DNA from: Tangfeifania diversioriginum
Lineage (GTDB): Bacteria > Bacteroidota > Bacteroidia > Bacteroidales > Prolixibacteraceae
DNA length: 41,317 nucleotides
Direction: 5' to 3'
NCBI GenBank assembly: GCA_945873105.1
Contig: CAMCBW010000046.1
Coordinates: forward strand, 1 to 41,317
The notes below the pieces were generated by a model that did no database searches, was not told the DNA's origin, and saw only the letters and a list, made by a program, of their open reading frames with translations. Made by a program: the position numbers and the translations under genes. Below, piece after piece: positions 15,720 through 24,370 of the stretch (position 1 is its first letter; each line of letters starts with the position of its first letter).

Positions 15720-16220
15720 TCAATTACTTGAAACCGGAATATCTGAATTTTCTGTGTTCGCTTTTTTTGAACTGTTGCACAAAATGACCTTAACTCTTTG
15801 AGCCAACGCGGCATCCCCCAGTAATTGGGTCAGATTGACTGTCATAACCCGGGTGGTCGGTTGAAGATCCACTCCGCAATCGGAGCTCCTGCGCAGGTAA
15901 ACAATGATCATTTCGGGATAGGACTCCATTACCAACCCATTCCAGATTAGGTCGAACTTACTGTTGCCGCAACCCTCCTGGTAAGAAACGGTAATATTCA
16001 GCATCTCCTTGTTCCTGTCAACCTTCGTAATCTCAAAGGCAGCTGAATAGGCTGAGGAACGCTGTTCATTGGCCTCGTTCGAAGCCTTGGTACTCTTCAG
16101 AAAGCTGAAGTTAGCTGCAGCGAAATTGGAATCCATACTGGAATCTTCGGTCGCTTTTTCACAGGAAATTGTTGAAAACAGCAGAAAACCTATTACCATG
16201 AAGTTGAAGACCTTCTTCAT
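15720..16220 (-). CDS. Hypothetical lipoprotein upstream of the sigma factor
   Basis: A 166-residue protein starting at the ATG at 16220, which gives a signal peptide with lipobox STISC; a start 10 codons earlier is less likely. The mature part is Ser/Asn-rich at first, then a predicted beta-sandwich-like region (FEITKVDRNKEMLNITVSY, then DLQPTTRVMTVNLTQLLG). It has Cys in EGCGN, SDCGV and LCNSS that might form disulfides. No family recognised. It lies 39 nt upstream of the sigma gene on the same strand and may be cotranscribed with it, which would make it a candidate envelope signal component; that is inference. Confidence 0.68.
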   Translation of the reverse strand: MKKVFNFMVIGFLLFSTISCEKATEDSSMDSNFAAANFSFLKSTKASNEANEQRSSAYSAAFEITKVDRNKEMLNITVSYQEGCGNSKFDLIWNGLVMESYPEMIIVYLRRSSDCGVDLQPTTRVMTVNLTQLLGDAALAQRVKVILCNSSKKANTENSDIPVSSN

Positions 16221-16383
16221 CACTACTATCAATATTTGTTTTGCTGTCAATACGCAGTCAGCTCATTGAACGCTACACGAGAGCGATTTATTTGCAGAAA
16301 AACATCCTTCTAAATCTATTTCCCATTTATATCCGGCAAAGAATCTTCAAAAATAGGTTCTATGGAAAATCTTCGGATTTGAA

Positions 16384-16574
16384 AACCTTATTTCCTGATT
16401 TTAACCTTAGTAGAAAATATAGTTGCGTGATAAACAACCTTATTACCTTATTAACTATCACAGTAACCAACTATATTTAGAAAGTGCGCTGAGTTATTTA
16501 CAGAATAAGGTAATAAGGTTATTATTATGCACGATCGACTGCTTTCTACTAAGGTTATATATAAAAATAAGGTT
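16384..16574. repeat. Nested palindromic element, copy A
   Basis: The gap of about 400 nt between the lipoprotein gene and the SDR gene has no ORF of credit. It holds three nested inverted-repeat pairs in strict order: AACCTTATTT, TTAACCTTAGTAGAAA and AACCTTATTACCTTATT on the left (from 16384, 16401 and 16436), then their reverse complements in reverse order on the right (16504-16520, 16543-16557, 16565-16574). Copy B at 21336-21543 keeps five of the six blocks in the same order. It looks like a small non-autonomous mobile element or a structured RNA. Confidence 0.75.
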
Positions 16575-16626
16575 ATACAAATCAATTAGATGCAAGAAGC
16601 TTACAACCTGAAACTTCTATTACAAC

Positions 16627-17652
16627 TCAATTTTCATCCAAAAAAATCCTTCCGATCTCCTGAATTGTCTTGTCGACCGGTGTGTAGGCAAAATCAATCG
16701 TCCTCGTAATTTTTGATCCGTCATAAAGGGTGGTTCTGCCGGCACTGTTGGCAGTTTCGCGGGTCAGGGAGGGCTGTTTCCCGGTAATTGCGGAAGCCAG
16801 CCGTGAAGCTCTCCAGCCAAGTTGCAACAATAGCTGGTTGGCTGGCAGGGTTGGTTGAGGCTTTTGCAAAGCCACGGCTATCTGCCCAAAGAGATCCCGG
16901 TAGGCAAGGTTTTCAGCAGACAATACGAAACGTTGGTTCACGACGGATTCCCATGCTTCCGAGTGCAGAAGTTGGAGGATGGCTTTCGATACATCCCGAA
17001 CATCCACAAATCCGGTACCCCCGGAGGTGTAGAATTTCATCCCCTTGTAAACCGCATGAAACAGCCGCGGAGAGCTGTTGTGCCAGTTTCCCGGTCCAAG
17101 GATCACCGATGGATTGACAATGATTGCCTGCAACCCCTCTTCAATCCCCCGCCAGACCTCCATCTCCGATTGAAATTTACTTTCCGAATAGGCCGATCGT
17201 TTCCGGTCGTTTTTCCAGGAGAAATTTTCGTTGACGGGAAGACCGGACTCCTGGTTTCCCAAAGCCGCTACCGAGCTTACCTGGCAAAAACGGGGGATTT
17301 TCATTTCCAGGGCAAGATCCACCAAATTGGCAGTTCCTTCTATATTTTCGTACAGGACCACCTCCCTGTCACCCGGATCAAAGGAGACTTTGGCGGCAGC
17401 ATGAATGACAGCATCCGCCCCCGCCATCGCTTCGCGGAGGGACTCCTTTTCCAACAGGTCGCCCTCCACCCATTCGATGCTACCAAAGAGCTGGCCAGCA
17501 TCAGGGGCATACCAGGCGAAAACCTTTCGAACCCACTGCAAATCAGAATTCCTGCGTTTCAGGGCGCAAACCCCGGAACCATTCCTGGTAAGGTCGAGCA
17601 GCAGGTGTGCTCCAAGCATGCCGGTGCCCCCGGTAAGAAAGATCCTGCTCAT
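16627..17652 (-). CDS. NAD-dependent epimerase/dehydratase (extended SDR)
   Basis: A 341-residue extended short-chain dehydrogenase. The N-terminus has the nucleotide-binding TGGTGMLG motif (residues 7-14), an acidic DLL segment, HAAAKV, and the catalytic YSESK (Tyr-x-x-x-Lys) with an upstream Ser in QVSSVAALG. This is the pattern of sugar-nucleotide epimerases and related 3-beta-HSD/dihydroflavonol-reductase-like enzymes; the substrate cannot be assigned. Its start overlaps the stop of dnaG (ATGA, 17649-17652), so it is translated with dnaG from the same mRNA. Length is normal for the family. Confidence 0.88.
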   Translation of the reverse strand: MSRIFLTGGTGMLGAHLLLDLTRNGSGVCALKRRNSDLQWVRKVFAWYAPDAGQLFGSIEWVEGDLLEKESLREAMAGADAVIHAAAKVSFDPGDREVVLYENIEGTANLVDLALEMKIPRFCQVSSVAALGNQESGLPVNENFSWKNDRKRSAYSESKFQSEMEVWRGIEEGLQAIIVNPSVILGPGNWHNSSPRLFHAVYKGMKFYTSGGTGFVDVRDVSKAILQLLHSEAWESVVNQRFVLSAENLAYRDLFGQIAVALQKPQPTLPANQLLLQLGWRASRLASAITGKQPSLTRETANSAGRTTLYDGSKITRTIDFAYTPVDKTIQEIGRIFLDEN

Positions 17653-19613
17653 CTGTGGATGGGGTTAACCGTGCGATCGAGCTGTTTACTCAATATCTTC
17701 TTGATCTCTGTCAGCTTTTGGTAGGAGGTCATCAGCTCCATCGAGCGGTCGAAATTTTTGACAGCATCCGCCGATTTCAGACTGCTTTCCAATTTGCTCA
17801 TCATCGTGGTGACGACGCGCAATTTGTATTCCCGCACCAGTTTGGGCACCACGACCTGCAACAGGTCCTCCTCCTTCTCGATGTGGCTGCCACCCCGCTC
17901 CCAGAAGGGGCTCAGCGGATGCCTTTCTGAGAGGATGTCAGAGGCAAACTGACTCACCTGGTGACTGCCATGCAGCGTAAAGAAGCGCATGGCATCAAAT
18001 TCCGGTTCCGTCAGGTGCTGGCGGTACTCCTCAAGAATGGTTTGAATAACCGGATTGACGGAGACCATGTTGTCAATCTCCAATTCGGATAAAATATAGG
18101 CGGCAACGCTCTCGGTGATCCACTCCCCACTCTCCTCGTGTTCGAAATCATAGATCTTCAGTGACCCGCATTTGAGCAGCATCCGCAGAATCTCCCGCTC
18201 CTCCAGTTCAAATGGATTATCTGCAGCGGCAAGCAGCAGCGGCTCAACTTTCTCAGGAGCAGTTCGTTGCTCCGGCATGGGAGAAGCTTCCCTGCTCACC
18301 GGTGCCTCACTCTTCTTCAGCCTCAGCTTCCGGATCTCGTTGTAGAGCACATCCTCCCGCACCTCCAGCAGCCGGCTGCACTCCTTGAGGTACTCGGTGC
18401 GGACGATCTCTTCGGGGATAACGGAGATGGAACTGACAATGTCGGTGATCAGCCTTGCCCGCGACAACGGGTCATTTTCAATTCCGTTCAGGAGAATTTT
18501 GGTCTTGAATTTGATAAAGTCTGTCTCGTTCTCCTTGATGTAGGTGGCCAGCTCGGTAGCACTCAGGGCCTTGGAGAAGGAGTCTGGATCTTCGCCGGCT
18601 GGCAGGGGAAGCACCTTTACATTGATGCCCTCTTCGAGCACCAGGTCGATCCCCCGCAGGGAAGCCTTGATCCCCGCCTGGTCGCCGTCGTAGATAATGG
18701 TAATATTTTTGGTAAATCGGCGTATCAGCCTGATTTGGTCGACCGTCAGCGAAGTTCCCGAAGAGGCCACCACATTCTCGATCCCTGCCTGGTGCATCGC
18801 GATCACATCGGTGTAACCCTCCACCAGGTAGCATTTGTCCTCCTGGATGATCATCCGCTTGGCCGGGTAGATGCCGTAGACCACCCTGCTCTTGTGGTAG
18901 ATATCCGACTCGGGCGAGTTGAGGTACTTGGCGATGCTCTTCTCCTGCGATAGGGTCCTGCCTCCAAAGGCAATGACCCGCCCCGAAATGCTGTGGACAG
19001 GGAACATCACCCTTCCCGAAAACCGGTCACGCACCCAGTCATCGCGCTTGATGGTAAGCCCGGTCTTTTCGAGGAACTCCATCTTGTATCCCTCCTTCAG
19101 CGCCGCATTGGTAAAAGGTTCCTTCCCGTCGGGACAGTAACCTAACCCAAATTTCTTGATGATCTCATCCCTGAAGCCGCGTTCGTGGAAATAGCTGAGA
19201 CCTACAGCCCTGCCATATTCGGTCTCCCACAGCTGGGCCGCGAAATATTTCTGGGCAAATTCGGAGACGATGATCTGGCTTTCGTGGTCGTTGCGCTCCT
19301 GGATATCCTCCGGGCGCTCCTCCTTCTCCTGCACCTCGATGTGGTATTTTTTTGCCAGCCATCGGAGCGACTCCACGAACGAGAGATGTTCATGTTCCAT
19401 GATGAAATTGACAGCAGATCCCCCCTTGCCACACCCAAAACATTTGTAGATCCCTTTGGCTGGCGAAACATTGAAACTGGGGGTCTTCTCGTTGTGGAAC
19501 GGACAGAGGCCAAGCATGTTCGTCCCCCGCCTTTTCAGGGTAACAAACTCACCTACAACCTCTGTGATTTCGGCGGTGTCGAGAATTCGCTGTACGGTAG
19601 CCTGGTCGATCAT
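17649..19613 (-). CDS. dnaG: DNA primase
   Basis: A 654-residue replicative primase. The N-terminal zinc-binding CHC2 motif is C37-x2-H40-x17-C58-x2-C61 (LCPFHNEKTPSF, then KCFGCG). The catalytic core and TOPRIM motifs are YLVEGYTDVIAMHQAG and the acidic IIYDGDQAG. The C-terminal region is a divergent helical DnaB-interaction domain, as in other Bacteroidota. The start at 19613 (MIDQATVQRI) is the conserved one; the frame stays open for 134 more codons upstream, but those are encoded by repeats. A perfect -7 box (TACCTTTG, 19619-19626) ends only 5 nt before this ATG, which both supports the start and suggests a leaderless mRNA. Confidence 0.97.
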   Translation of the reverse strand: MIDQATVQRILDTAEITEVVGEFVTLKRRGTNMLGLCPFHNEKTPSFNVSPAKGIYKCFGCGKGGSAVNFIMEHEHLSFVESLRWLAKKYHIEVQEKEERPEDIQERNDHESQIIVSEFAQKYFAAQLWETEYGRAVGLSYFHERGFRDEIIKKFGLGYCPDGKEPFTNAALKEGYKMEFLEKTGLTIKRDDWVRDRFSGRVMFPVHSISGRVIAFGGRTLSQEKSIAKYLNSPESDIYHKSRVVYGIYPAKRMIIQEDKCYLVEGYTDVIAMHQAGIENVVASSGTSLTVDQIRLIRRFTKNITIIYDGDQAGIKASLRGIDLVLEEGINVKVLPLPAGEDPDSFSKALSATELATYIKENETDFIKFKTKILLNGIENDPLSRARLITDIVSSISVIPEEIVRTEYLKECSRLLEVREDVLYNEIRKLRLKKSEAPVSREASPMPEQRTAPEKVEPLLLAAADNPFELEEREILRMLLKCGSLKIYDFEHEESGEWITESVAAYILSELEIDNMVSVNPVIQTILEEYRQHLTEPEFDAMRFFTLHGSHQVSQFASDILSERHPLSPFWERGGSHIEKEEDLLQVVVPKLVREYKLRVVTTMMSKLESSLKSADAVKNFDRSMELMTSYQKLTEIKKILSKQLDRTVNPIHR

Positions 19614-19618
19614 GAGAG

Positions 19619-19626
19619 CAAAGGTA
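19619..19626 (-). promoter_or_regulatory. -7 box abutting the dnaG start codon
   Basis: TACCTTTG on the minus strand fits TAnnTTTG; at the -33 distance (18 nt) lies TTTC, one base from TTTG. Transcription would start at about the ATG itself (19613). Confidence 0.5.
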
Positions 19627-20119
19627 GTGAAAAAACGAAGAAAGGAAACGGAGAAACGGGGAAACGGAGAAGGGAAGAGGAGGGGGAGAATAGGCGAGGG
19701 GGCGAGTGCGACTCCTGAGATCCTGAGCGGAGTCGAAGGATTAGCAGCATATGGCGGAAGGACCCGGTCCCTGAGCGCAGCCGAAGGGGGGTAAGGGGAA
19801 ACGAAGAATGACGGAGGGTCGGAAAAATGACTGAAATGACGGAGGGATGGGAAAAGGAGGGGGAGAGGGGTCGAAGCGCCTTCATCCAGCCGCGTAGCGG
19901 CGACCCAATAAATAGCCTCCGGTTTTAACCGGAGGTCAACGGAATGCAGGGAGTTCACCGTCCGCGGTAGCAAATCAAACAATGTGCCTGGCACTGTCTC
20001 GGACGGAAGGAACAAATAATTAAAGTTGCTCGAATAGGATACTGTAAATATTTAATGTATGAGCCTGAAATACCTCCTCTCAAATTCCCTATTCTCCCCG
20101 ATTTGCCGTAAATTTAGGT
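19627..20119. repeat. Intergenic repeats between dnaG and dprA
   Basis: About 500 nt between divergent genes, without a credible gene. 19627-19870 is purine-rich on the plus strand, with GAAACGGG and TGACGGAGGGA-like units. Within it are two CTGAGCGxAGxCGAAGG words (about 19732-19741 region and 19770-19787), a motif that recurs at 27895-27975. A perfect stem CCTCCGGTT / AACCGGAGG lies at 19916-19935. The last stretch before dprA is ordinary AT-rich leader with a TAAATTTA word just before its ATG. Confidence 0.6.
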
Positions 20120-21247
20120 ATGGCCAACATCGACAATCCACAGGAGGAACTTCTTTATAAAATCGCACTTTCCCTCGTTCCGGGAATCGGCAGCATCACG
20201 GCAAAATCGCTGATTGCCTACTGCGGCAGTGCCGGTCGGGTCTTCAGGGAAAAGGAGAAAATACTGCGGGCAATTCCCGGAATCGGAACCGTGCTGGCCA
20301 GAAACATTCTTCAGGCAGCCGTGCTGGTAAGGGCCGAAAAAGAGGTGGACTTCATCAGACGGAACAACGTTACCGCCCATTTCTACCTCGACGAAAGCTA
20401 TCCCCAGCGGTTGAAATCCTGCGTGGATGCTCCCATTCTGCTCTTCTCGAAAGGCAAAGCCAACCTGAACTGCCCCAAAGTCATCAGCATCGTAGGTACC
20501 CGGAATGCCACTGAGTATGGCCGGGAACTGGTCGATAAATTCATGGTTTCAGTGGCCGAACGGGGTTACGATATTCAGATCGTCAGCGGATTGGCCTACG
20601 GGATAGACATCCAGGCACACCGGGCGGCGCTGCACAACAATTTGAGCACCATTTGCGTTTTGGCCCATGGGCTCGAAACCATCTACCCCTCGCTTCATAC
20701 GGCCATTGCCCTGGAGATGTGCGAGAAAAACGGAGGCATGGTGAGCGATTTTCTGAGCTATTCTGTCATCGACCGCAAAAATTTCCTTCGCCGGAACCGC
20801 ATCATCGCCGGATTGGCCGATGCCGTTATCGTCGTCGAATCTGCCCGGAAGGGTGGAGCGCTGCTCACGGCAGAGCTGGCCATCTCCTACAACCGCGATC
20901 TCTTTGCCTTTCCCGGCAGGGTAGGAGAGACCTACACGGAGGGGACGCACTTTCTCATAAAATCGAACCGCGCAGGGCTCATTGAGAACATCGGCGACCT
21001 CGAGTACTGCATGAACTGGCAACCCGGTCCGGTGAATGCGGATGCTTGTCAGCCAAGACTCTTTGCCGATCTGCTGCCCGATGAACAGAAGGTGGTGGAC
21101 CTGCTCCAGTCGGAAGGCGATACGGCCATCGACAGAATCTGCTTGATGACCGGATTGCAGATGAACAGGGTCTCGCCGGTACTGCTGGCCCTCGAATTTT
21201 CGGGTATCGTTAAATGCCTCCCCGGAAAAGTGTTCAGATTGATTTAG
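20120..21247 (+). CDS. dprA: DNA-processing protein DprA
   Basis: A 375-residue DprA. It protects incoming single-stranded DNA and loads RecA in natural transformation. The N-terminus has a helix-hairpin-helix-like region (ALSLVPGIGSITAKSLIAYCG, with a second PGIGTVLARNI at about 53). The Rossmann-like core carries SIVGTRNATEYG, IVSGLAYGIDIQAHRAAL, GGMVSD, FLRRNRIIAGLADAVIVVE and GGALLTAELA. A short C-terminal winged-helix-like domain follows (VVDLLQSEGDTAIDRICLMTGL). Length is typical. The ATG at 20120 is the only good start. It is divergent from dnaG. No competence genes are near; in many bacteria dprA occurs without proof of natural transformation. Confidence 0.95.
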   Translation: MANIDNPQEELLYKIALSLVPGIGSITAKSLIAYCGSAGRVFREKEKILRAIPGIGTVLARNILQAAVLVRAEKEVDFIRRNNVTAHFYLDESYPQRLKSCVDAPILLFSKGKANLNCPKVISIVGTRNATEYGRELVDKFMVSVAERGYDIQIVSGLAYGIDIQAHRAALHNNLSTICVLAHGLETIYPSLHTAIALEMCEKNGGMVSDFLSYSVIDRKNFLRRNRIIAGLADAVIVVESARKGGALLTAELAISYNRDLFAFPGRVGETYTEGTHFLIKSNRAGLIENIGDLEYCMNWQPGPVNADACQPRLFADLLPDEQKVVDLLQSEGDTAIDRICLMTGLQMNRVSPVLLALEFSGIVKCLPGKVFRLI

Positions 21248-21335
21248 TAGCAGATTAACAACAGGTTATATAGTCTTTTCGAAACAATCTACAAAATTGT
21301 ACGCATTTAATTACAGTGAAAGGTTCGGGAAAGCA

Positions 21336-21543
21336 AACCTTATTTTTATCTGGTAACCTTAGTAGAGAAAAAGGAATGTTTTAGGTTTTACGCCCGCGAA
21401 CTGATAATGCTTGAATCCTGCATTTTGGGATCGGGCGGAACACACAAATGGATGAGAATAGAATTCTAAAAATAAGGTAATAAGGTTGGGACTATCTTTT
21501 ATCAATCTGTTGCTACTAAGGTTGCCTCTAAGAAATAAGGTTT
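21336..21543. repeat. Nested palindromic element, copy B
   Basis: The 480-nt gap between dprA and the helicase gene holds AAACCTTATTTTTAT (21336), GTAACCTTAGTAG (21353-21365), then AAAATAAGGTAATAAGGTT (21469-21487), CTACTAAGGTTG (21513-21524) and AAATAAGGTTT (21533-21543). This is the same block order as copy A at 16384-16574; the left inner block is missing or decayed and the centre is unrelated. The rest of the gap holds a TACTTTG word near 21608 and the helicase leader. Confidence 0.72.
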
Positions 21544-21731
21544 CACAATGAAAGTGCCGATCAGCACTGGTTAAAATAATTTGAAACAGTTGCTTAAAAT
21601 GTCGTTACTTTGCAGTGCATTAGTTTACAAGATTATAATGAGGTTTGTACTGCGTAAAGTGCATTTGAAGGATTAAAGAAATTTTTCGCTCTTTGCGCGA
21701 AATTTTAGACTTACAAGAGGAAAATGACGAA

Positions 21732-23051
21732 ATGACAACAACTTTTGATAAATTCGGGATCGGCAAATCTATCCTGAAATCACTCGATGAGATAGGATTC
21801 GTGGAACCCACCCCCATCCAGGAACTGGCCATACCGGTCATCAAATCGGGTCAGGACATTTTGGGCATTGCACAGACCGGCACCGGAAAGACAGCCGCCT
21901 ACCTGATTCCCATCCTGATGAAACTGGTAAAAGCCGAAGGGGAGGATCCCCGGGCATTGATCCTGGTGCCCACCCGTGAACTGGCGATCCAGGTCGGAGA
22001 GGACATCGAAGAGCTGACAAAATATACCAACATCCGTTCGGCTGCGGTATTTGGAGGTATCGGCTGGACCAAACATGCCGAACTGGTGGCCCCAGGCGTC
22101 GACATCGTCGTGGCCACACCCGGTCGTCTCTGGGACCTCTACACCATTGGGGCGCTCAGGTTGAAAAAAATCAAGACATTGGTGATCGATGAGGCAGACC
22201 GCATGCTCGACATGGGTTTCATGCCCCAGTTGAACCAACTCTTTGAGGTGATCCCTCCAAAAAGGCAGAACCTCCTATTTTCAGCCACCTTCTCCGACAA
22301 GGTCGAACTGATCAGCAACGAGTTTCTTACCTTTCCGGCACGGGTAGAGGTAGCACCGTCTGCCACTACCGTGGACAAGGTGGAGCAATATTTCTACCGT
22401 CTGCCAAACTTCCGGAGCAAGTTGAACCTGATCAACTTCCTGTTGCAGGATACAGAAACCTACAAAAGGGTGATCCTCTTCTGCGCCACCAAAGAGAACG
22501 CGGAGCTGGTATTCAAGGTGCTCGACCGTAAAACGGAGGGTGAAGTCAGGGTACTACACTCCAACAAGGCACAAAATACCAGGATCAATGCCATCCAATC
22601 CTTCAAGGAGGGAAACGTCAGGGTACTGATCTCTACGGATGTGTCGGCCAGGGGTATCGATGTCTCGCTGATCAGCCATGTCATCAATTTTGACCTTCCC
22701 ACCAATTACGAAGATTATGTCCACCGGATTGGCCGTACTGCCCGTGCCAACCACGACGGGATTGCCATCTCTTTTCTGAAACCCGACGAGGAGTTTCACC
22801 TGGTCAACATTGAAAAATTGATAAGGATGGAGCTGACAGAGCTCCCGGTACCTGAACAGGTGGAACTGGTCGAATCAAGCAGGAGTGAGATGCAGGAGAT
22901 TGCCCGGGAGATGGACCGGCAGAAAAAACTGGATGATACCGGCTTCAAAGGCGCCTTCCATGAAAAGAAACCACGCCGCAAGAAAGCGCCGGTTTCCTAC
23001 AATACAAAAGCCAAAGAACTAAGGCCTTACCGGAACACAAGGAAAGGCTAA
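21732..23051 (+). CDS. DEAD-box ATP-dependent RNA helicase (RhlE/CshA-like)
   Basis: A 439-residue DEAD-box helicase. All core motifs are present: Q motif (FGIGKSILKSL with EPTPIQ), motif I AQTGTGKT (residues 47-54), PTRELAIQ, TPGR, VIDEADRMLDMGF, SAT, ISTDVSARGID and HRIGRTAR. The C-terminus is short and very basic (KKPRRKKAPVSYNTKAK), likely an RNA-binding tail. The ATG at 21732 was taken rather than a TTG 39 nt upstream, since the Q-motif region then has normal length and an AGAGG lies about 12 nt before it. The gene may have a leader of about 110 nt if the TACTTTG near 21608 is its promoter, which would suit a cold-regulated helicase; this is speculation. Confidence 0.93.
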   Translation: MTTTFDKFGIGKSILKSLDEIGFVEPTPIQELAIPVIKSGQDILGIAQTGTGKTAAYLIPILMKLVKAEGEDPRALILVPTRELAIQVGEDIEELTKYTNIRSAAVFGGIGWTKHAELVAPGVDIVVATPGRLWDLYTIGALRLKKIKTLVIDEADRMLDMGFMPQLNQLFEVIPPKRQNLLFSATFSDKVELISNEFLTFPARVEVAPSATTVDKVEQYFYRLPNFRSKLNLINFLLQDTETYKRVILFCATKENAELVFKVLDRKTEGEVRVLHSNKAQNTRINAIQSFKEGNVRVLISTDVSARGIDVSLISHVINFDLPTNYEDYVHRIGRTARANHDGIAISFLKPDEEFHLVNIEKLIRMELTELPVPEQVELVESSRSEMQEIAREMDRQKKLDDTGFKGAFHEKKPRRKKAPVSYNTKAKELRPYRNTRKG

Positions 23052-23052
23052 A

Positions 23053-23158
23053 TTGGTTTGAAATGTTTGAAGGGTTTGAAATGTTATTGGCCCCTGAGCG
23101 ATGAAGCCGAAGAGTAACCCTTCAAACTTTTTAAACCCTTCAAACATTTCAAACAATT
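23053..23158. repeat. Inverted repeat of 9-nt TTTGAAATG/TTTGAAGGG units
   Basis: The left arm (23056-23086) reads TTTGAAATG, TTTGAAGGG, TTTGAAATG; the right arm (about 23119-23155) has the complementary CCCTTCAAAC and CATTTCAAAC words. The core holds a CCTGAGCGATGAAGCCGAAG word. It lies between the convergent helicase and pdxH genes. A related copy is at 27881-28026. Confidence 0.72.
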
Positions 23159-23194
23159 CTTAATCTCCCTTTCGCAGTGTCTCCCCCTCTTTCT

Positions 23195-23827
23195 TCAGGG
23201 TGCCAACCTTGAAACGACCCAACCTATCTTATCTTTCACAAAAAGCACCCTGTCGTGCAGCCGGTTCGGCCTTCCCTGCCAGAATTCGATCCTTTCGGGT
23301 TGCACGAAGTAGCCACCCCATCCGGAAGGTCGTTCGAGTTTTTCTCCTTTGGAGGCAAAATCCTTGTCATGCCATATTTTTTCGAGTGCTTCCCTGCTCT
23401 CCACCGGTTCGCTCTGCGGTGAAACGATCGCGCTGATCTGACTGTCGTGAGGCCTTTCACCAAAATACTGATCCGAAATTGCATCCTGTGAAAATGTGGC
23501 AACCCCTTCAATCCTCACCTCCCGCTCAAGCTCAGGCCAGAAGAATAGCAGGGCGACATGGCTGTTTGCCCCGATCTCCCTCCCTTTGCGACTGTGGTAA
23601 TTGGTAAAAAAGTGAAATCCCTCCCTGGTGAACAGCTTCAGCAGAACGATCCTCGAAGAAGGTCTATGTTCTTCGGAAACGGTACTGAGCATCATGGCAG
23701 TGGGTTCATTCACCTTGCCTTCGATGGCTTCACCCAGCCATTTCTCGAAAAGCGGAAAAGGATCGTGCAGCGACTTTTCGCTGAGCGTCTCCCTGGAGTA
23801 ATTTTTGCGGATATCTTTTAAGTTCAT
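23195..23827 (-). CDS. pdxH: Pyridoxamine/pyridoxine 5'-phosphate oxidase
   Basis: A 210-residue FMN enzyme making pyridoxal 5'-phosphate from pyridoxine or pyridoxamine phosphate. The family signature is plain: RIVLLKLFTREGFHFFTNY, SRKGREI, and the C-terminal RPSGWGGYFVQPERIEFWQG followed by RPNRLHDR, which includes the substrate-contacting Arg-x-His region. Length is typical (about 210-220). The ATG at 23827 begins MNLKDIRKNY, which matches family N-termini. It appears to be a single gene: it is convergent with the helicase, and a repeat element fills its upstream region. Confidence 0.96.
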   Translation of the reverse strand: MNLKDIRKNYSRETLSEKSLHDPFPLFEKWLGEAIEGKVNEPTAMMLSTVSEEHRPSSRIVLLKLFTREGFHFFTNYHSRKGREIGANSHVALLFFWPELEREVRIEGVATFSQDAISDQYFGERPHDSQISAIVSPQSEPVESREALEKIWHDKDFASKGEKLERPSGWGGYFVQPERIEFWQGRPNRLHDRVLFVKDKIGWVVSRLAP

Positions 23828-23828
23828 A

Positions 23829-23949
23829 AAGAAAGTGCCTAGAGTGCCTAAAGTGAACCAAAGTGCCTAAAGTTGAGAACTCCGAACCATTTGGGAGTGT
23901 GGCGAAAGTACTTTAGGCACTTTAGCGCACTTTAAATACTTTAGGCACT
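23829..23949 (+). repeat. AAAGTGCCT-unit inverted-repeat element, copy 2
   Basis: Left-arm units AAAGTGCCT / AGAGTGCCT lead to the core words AACTCCGAAC and GTGGCGAAAGTACT, then a right arm of complementary TTTAGGCAC units. The core matches copies at 9487-9604 (opposite orientation) and 31482-31628. It begins 2 nt from the pdxH start codon, so it must sit in the pdxH leader or promoter region. Confidence 0.82.
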
Positions 23950-24017
23950 AGTTTCTACGCTAACACCCTCCCCAGGTTACACTACCCTCTCATTGGCAAG
24001 TTCAATTTTCACACTTT

Positions 24018-24368
24018 TCAAGTTAACAATATTTCTGCTGGGATTTTTAATCCTTTGTACAAGGATTTCACCATTTTGAGGGTCAGCTTTCTTTTGCGAC
24101 CCAATACTTCACTTACCCTGCTTTGACTACCCAAATACTTGACCATATCAGTCTTTGTCATTCCCATCTGCTCCATCCTGAACTTAATCGCCTCAATCGG
24201 ATCAGGAGGAGCTATGGGATAGTGTTTCATTTCATAGGCTTCAAGGATAGTTACCAACAAATCAAGTTCATCTCCTTCTGGTGTATCTCTCTTTGAACCC
24301 CAAAGCAATTCAACCCTTTCAAGTGAGGATAAGTAATCAAGCTCTGTTTTTATAGGTTTTATCTCCAT
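24018..24368 (-). CDS. HigA-like antitoxin (HTH/XRE type), apparently without a functional toxin
   Basis: A 116-residue protein of the HigA type. The N-terminal half has ERVELLWGSKRDTPEGDELDLL and the family-typical YPIAPPDPIEAIKFRMEQMG; the C-terminal half is a helix-turn-helix (MTKTDMVKYLG, then SRVSEVLGRKRKLTLKMVKSL). Such proteins neutralise HigB, a ribosome-dependent mRNA interferase, and repress their own operon. The toxin would be the preceding gene on the same strand; only a wreck of it remains (24371-24501), ending 2 nt before this ATG. The antitoxin is intact and may persist as an orphan repressor. Confidence 0.85.
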   Translation of the reverse strand: MEIKPIKTELDYLSSLERVELLWGSKRDTPEGDELDLLVTILEAYEMKHYPIAPPDPIEAIKFRMEQMGMTKTDMVKYLGSQSRVSEVLGRKRKLTLKMVKSLYKGLKIPAEILLT

Positions 24369-24370
24369 GG

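Noticed and set aside
19614-20015. N-terminal extension of DnaG by 134 residues
   Set aside because: The extension is encoded by intergenic repeats, does not look like a primase, and lies upstream of a -7 box next to the ATG at 19613.
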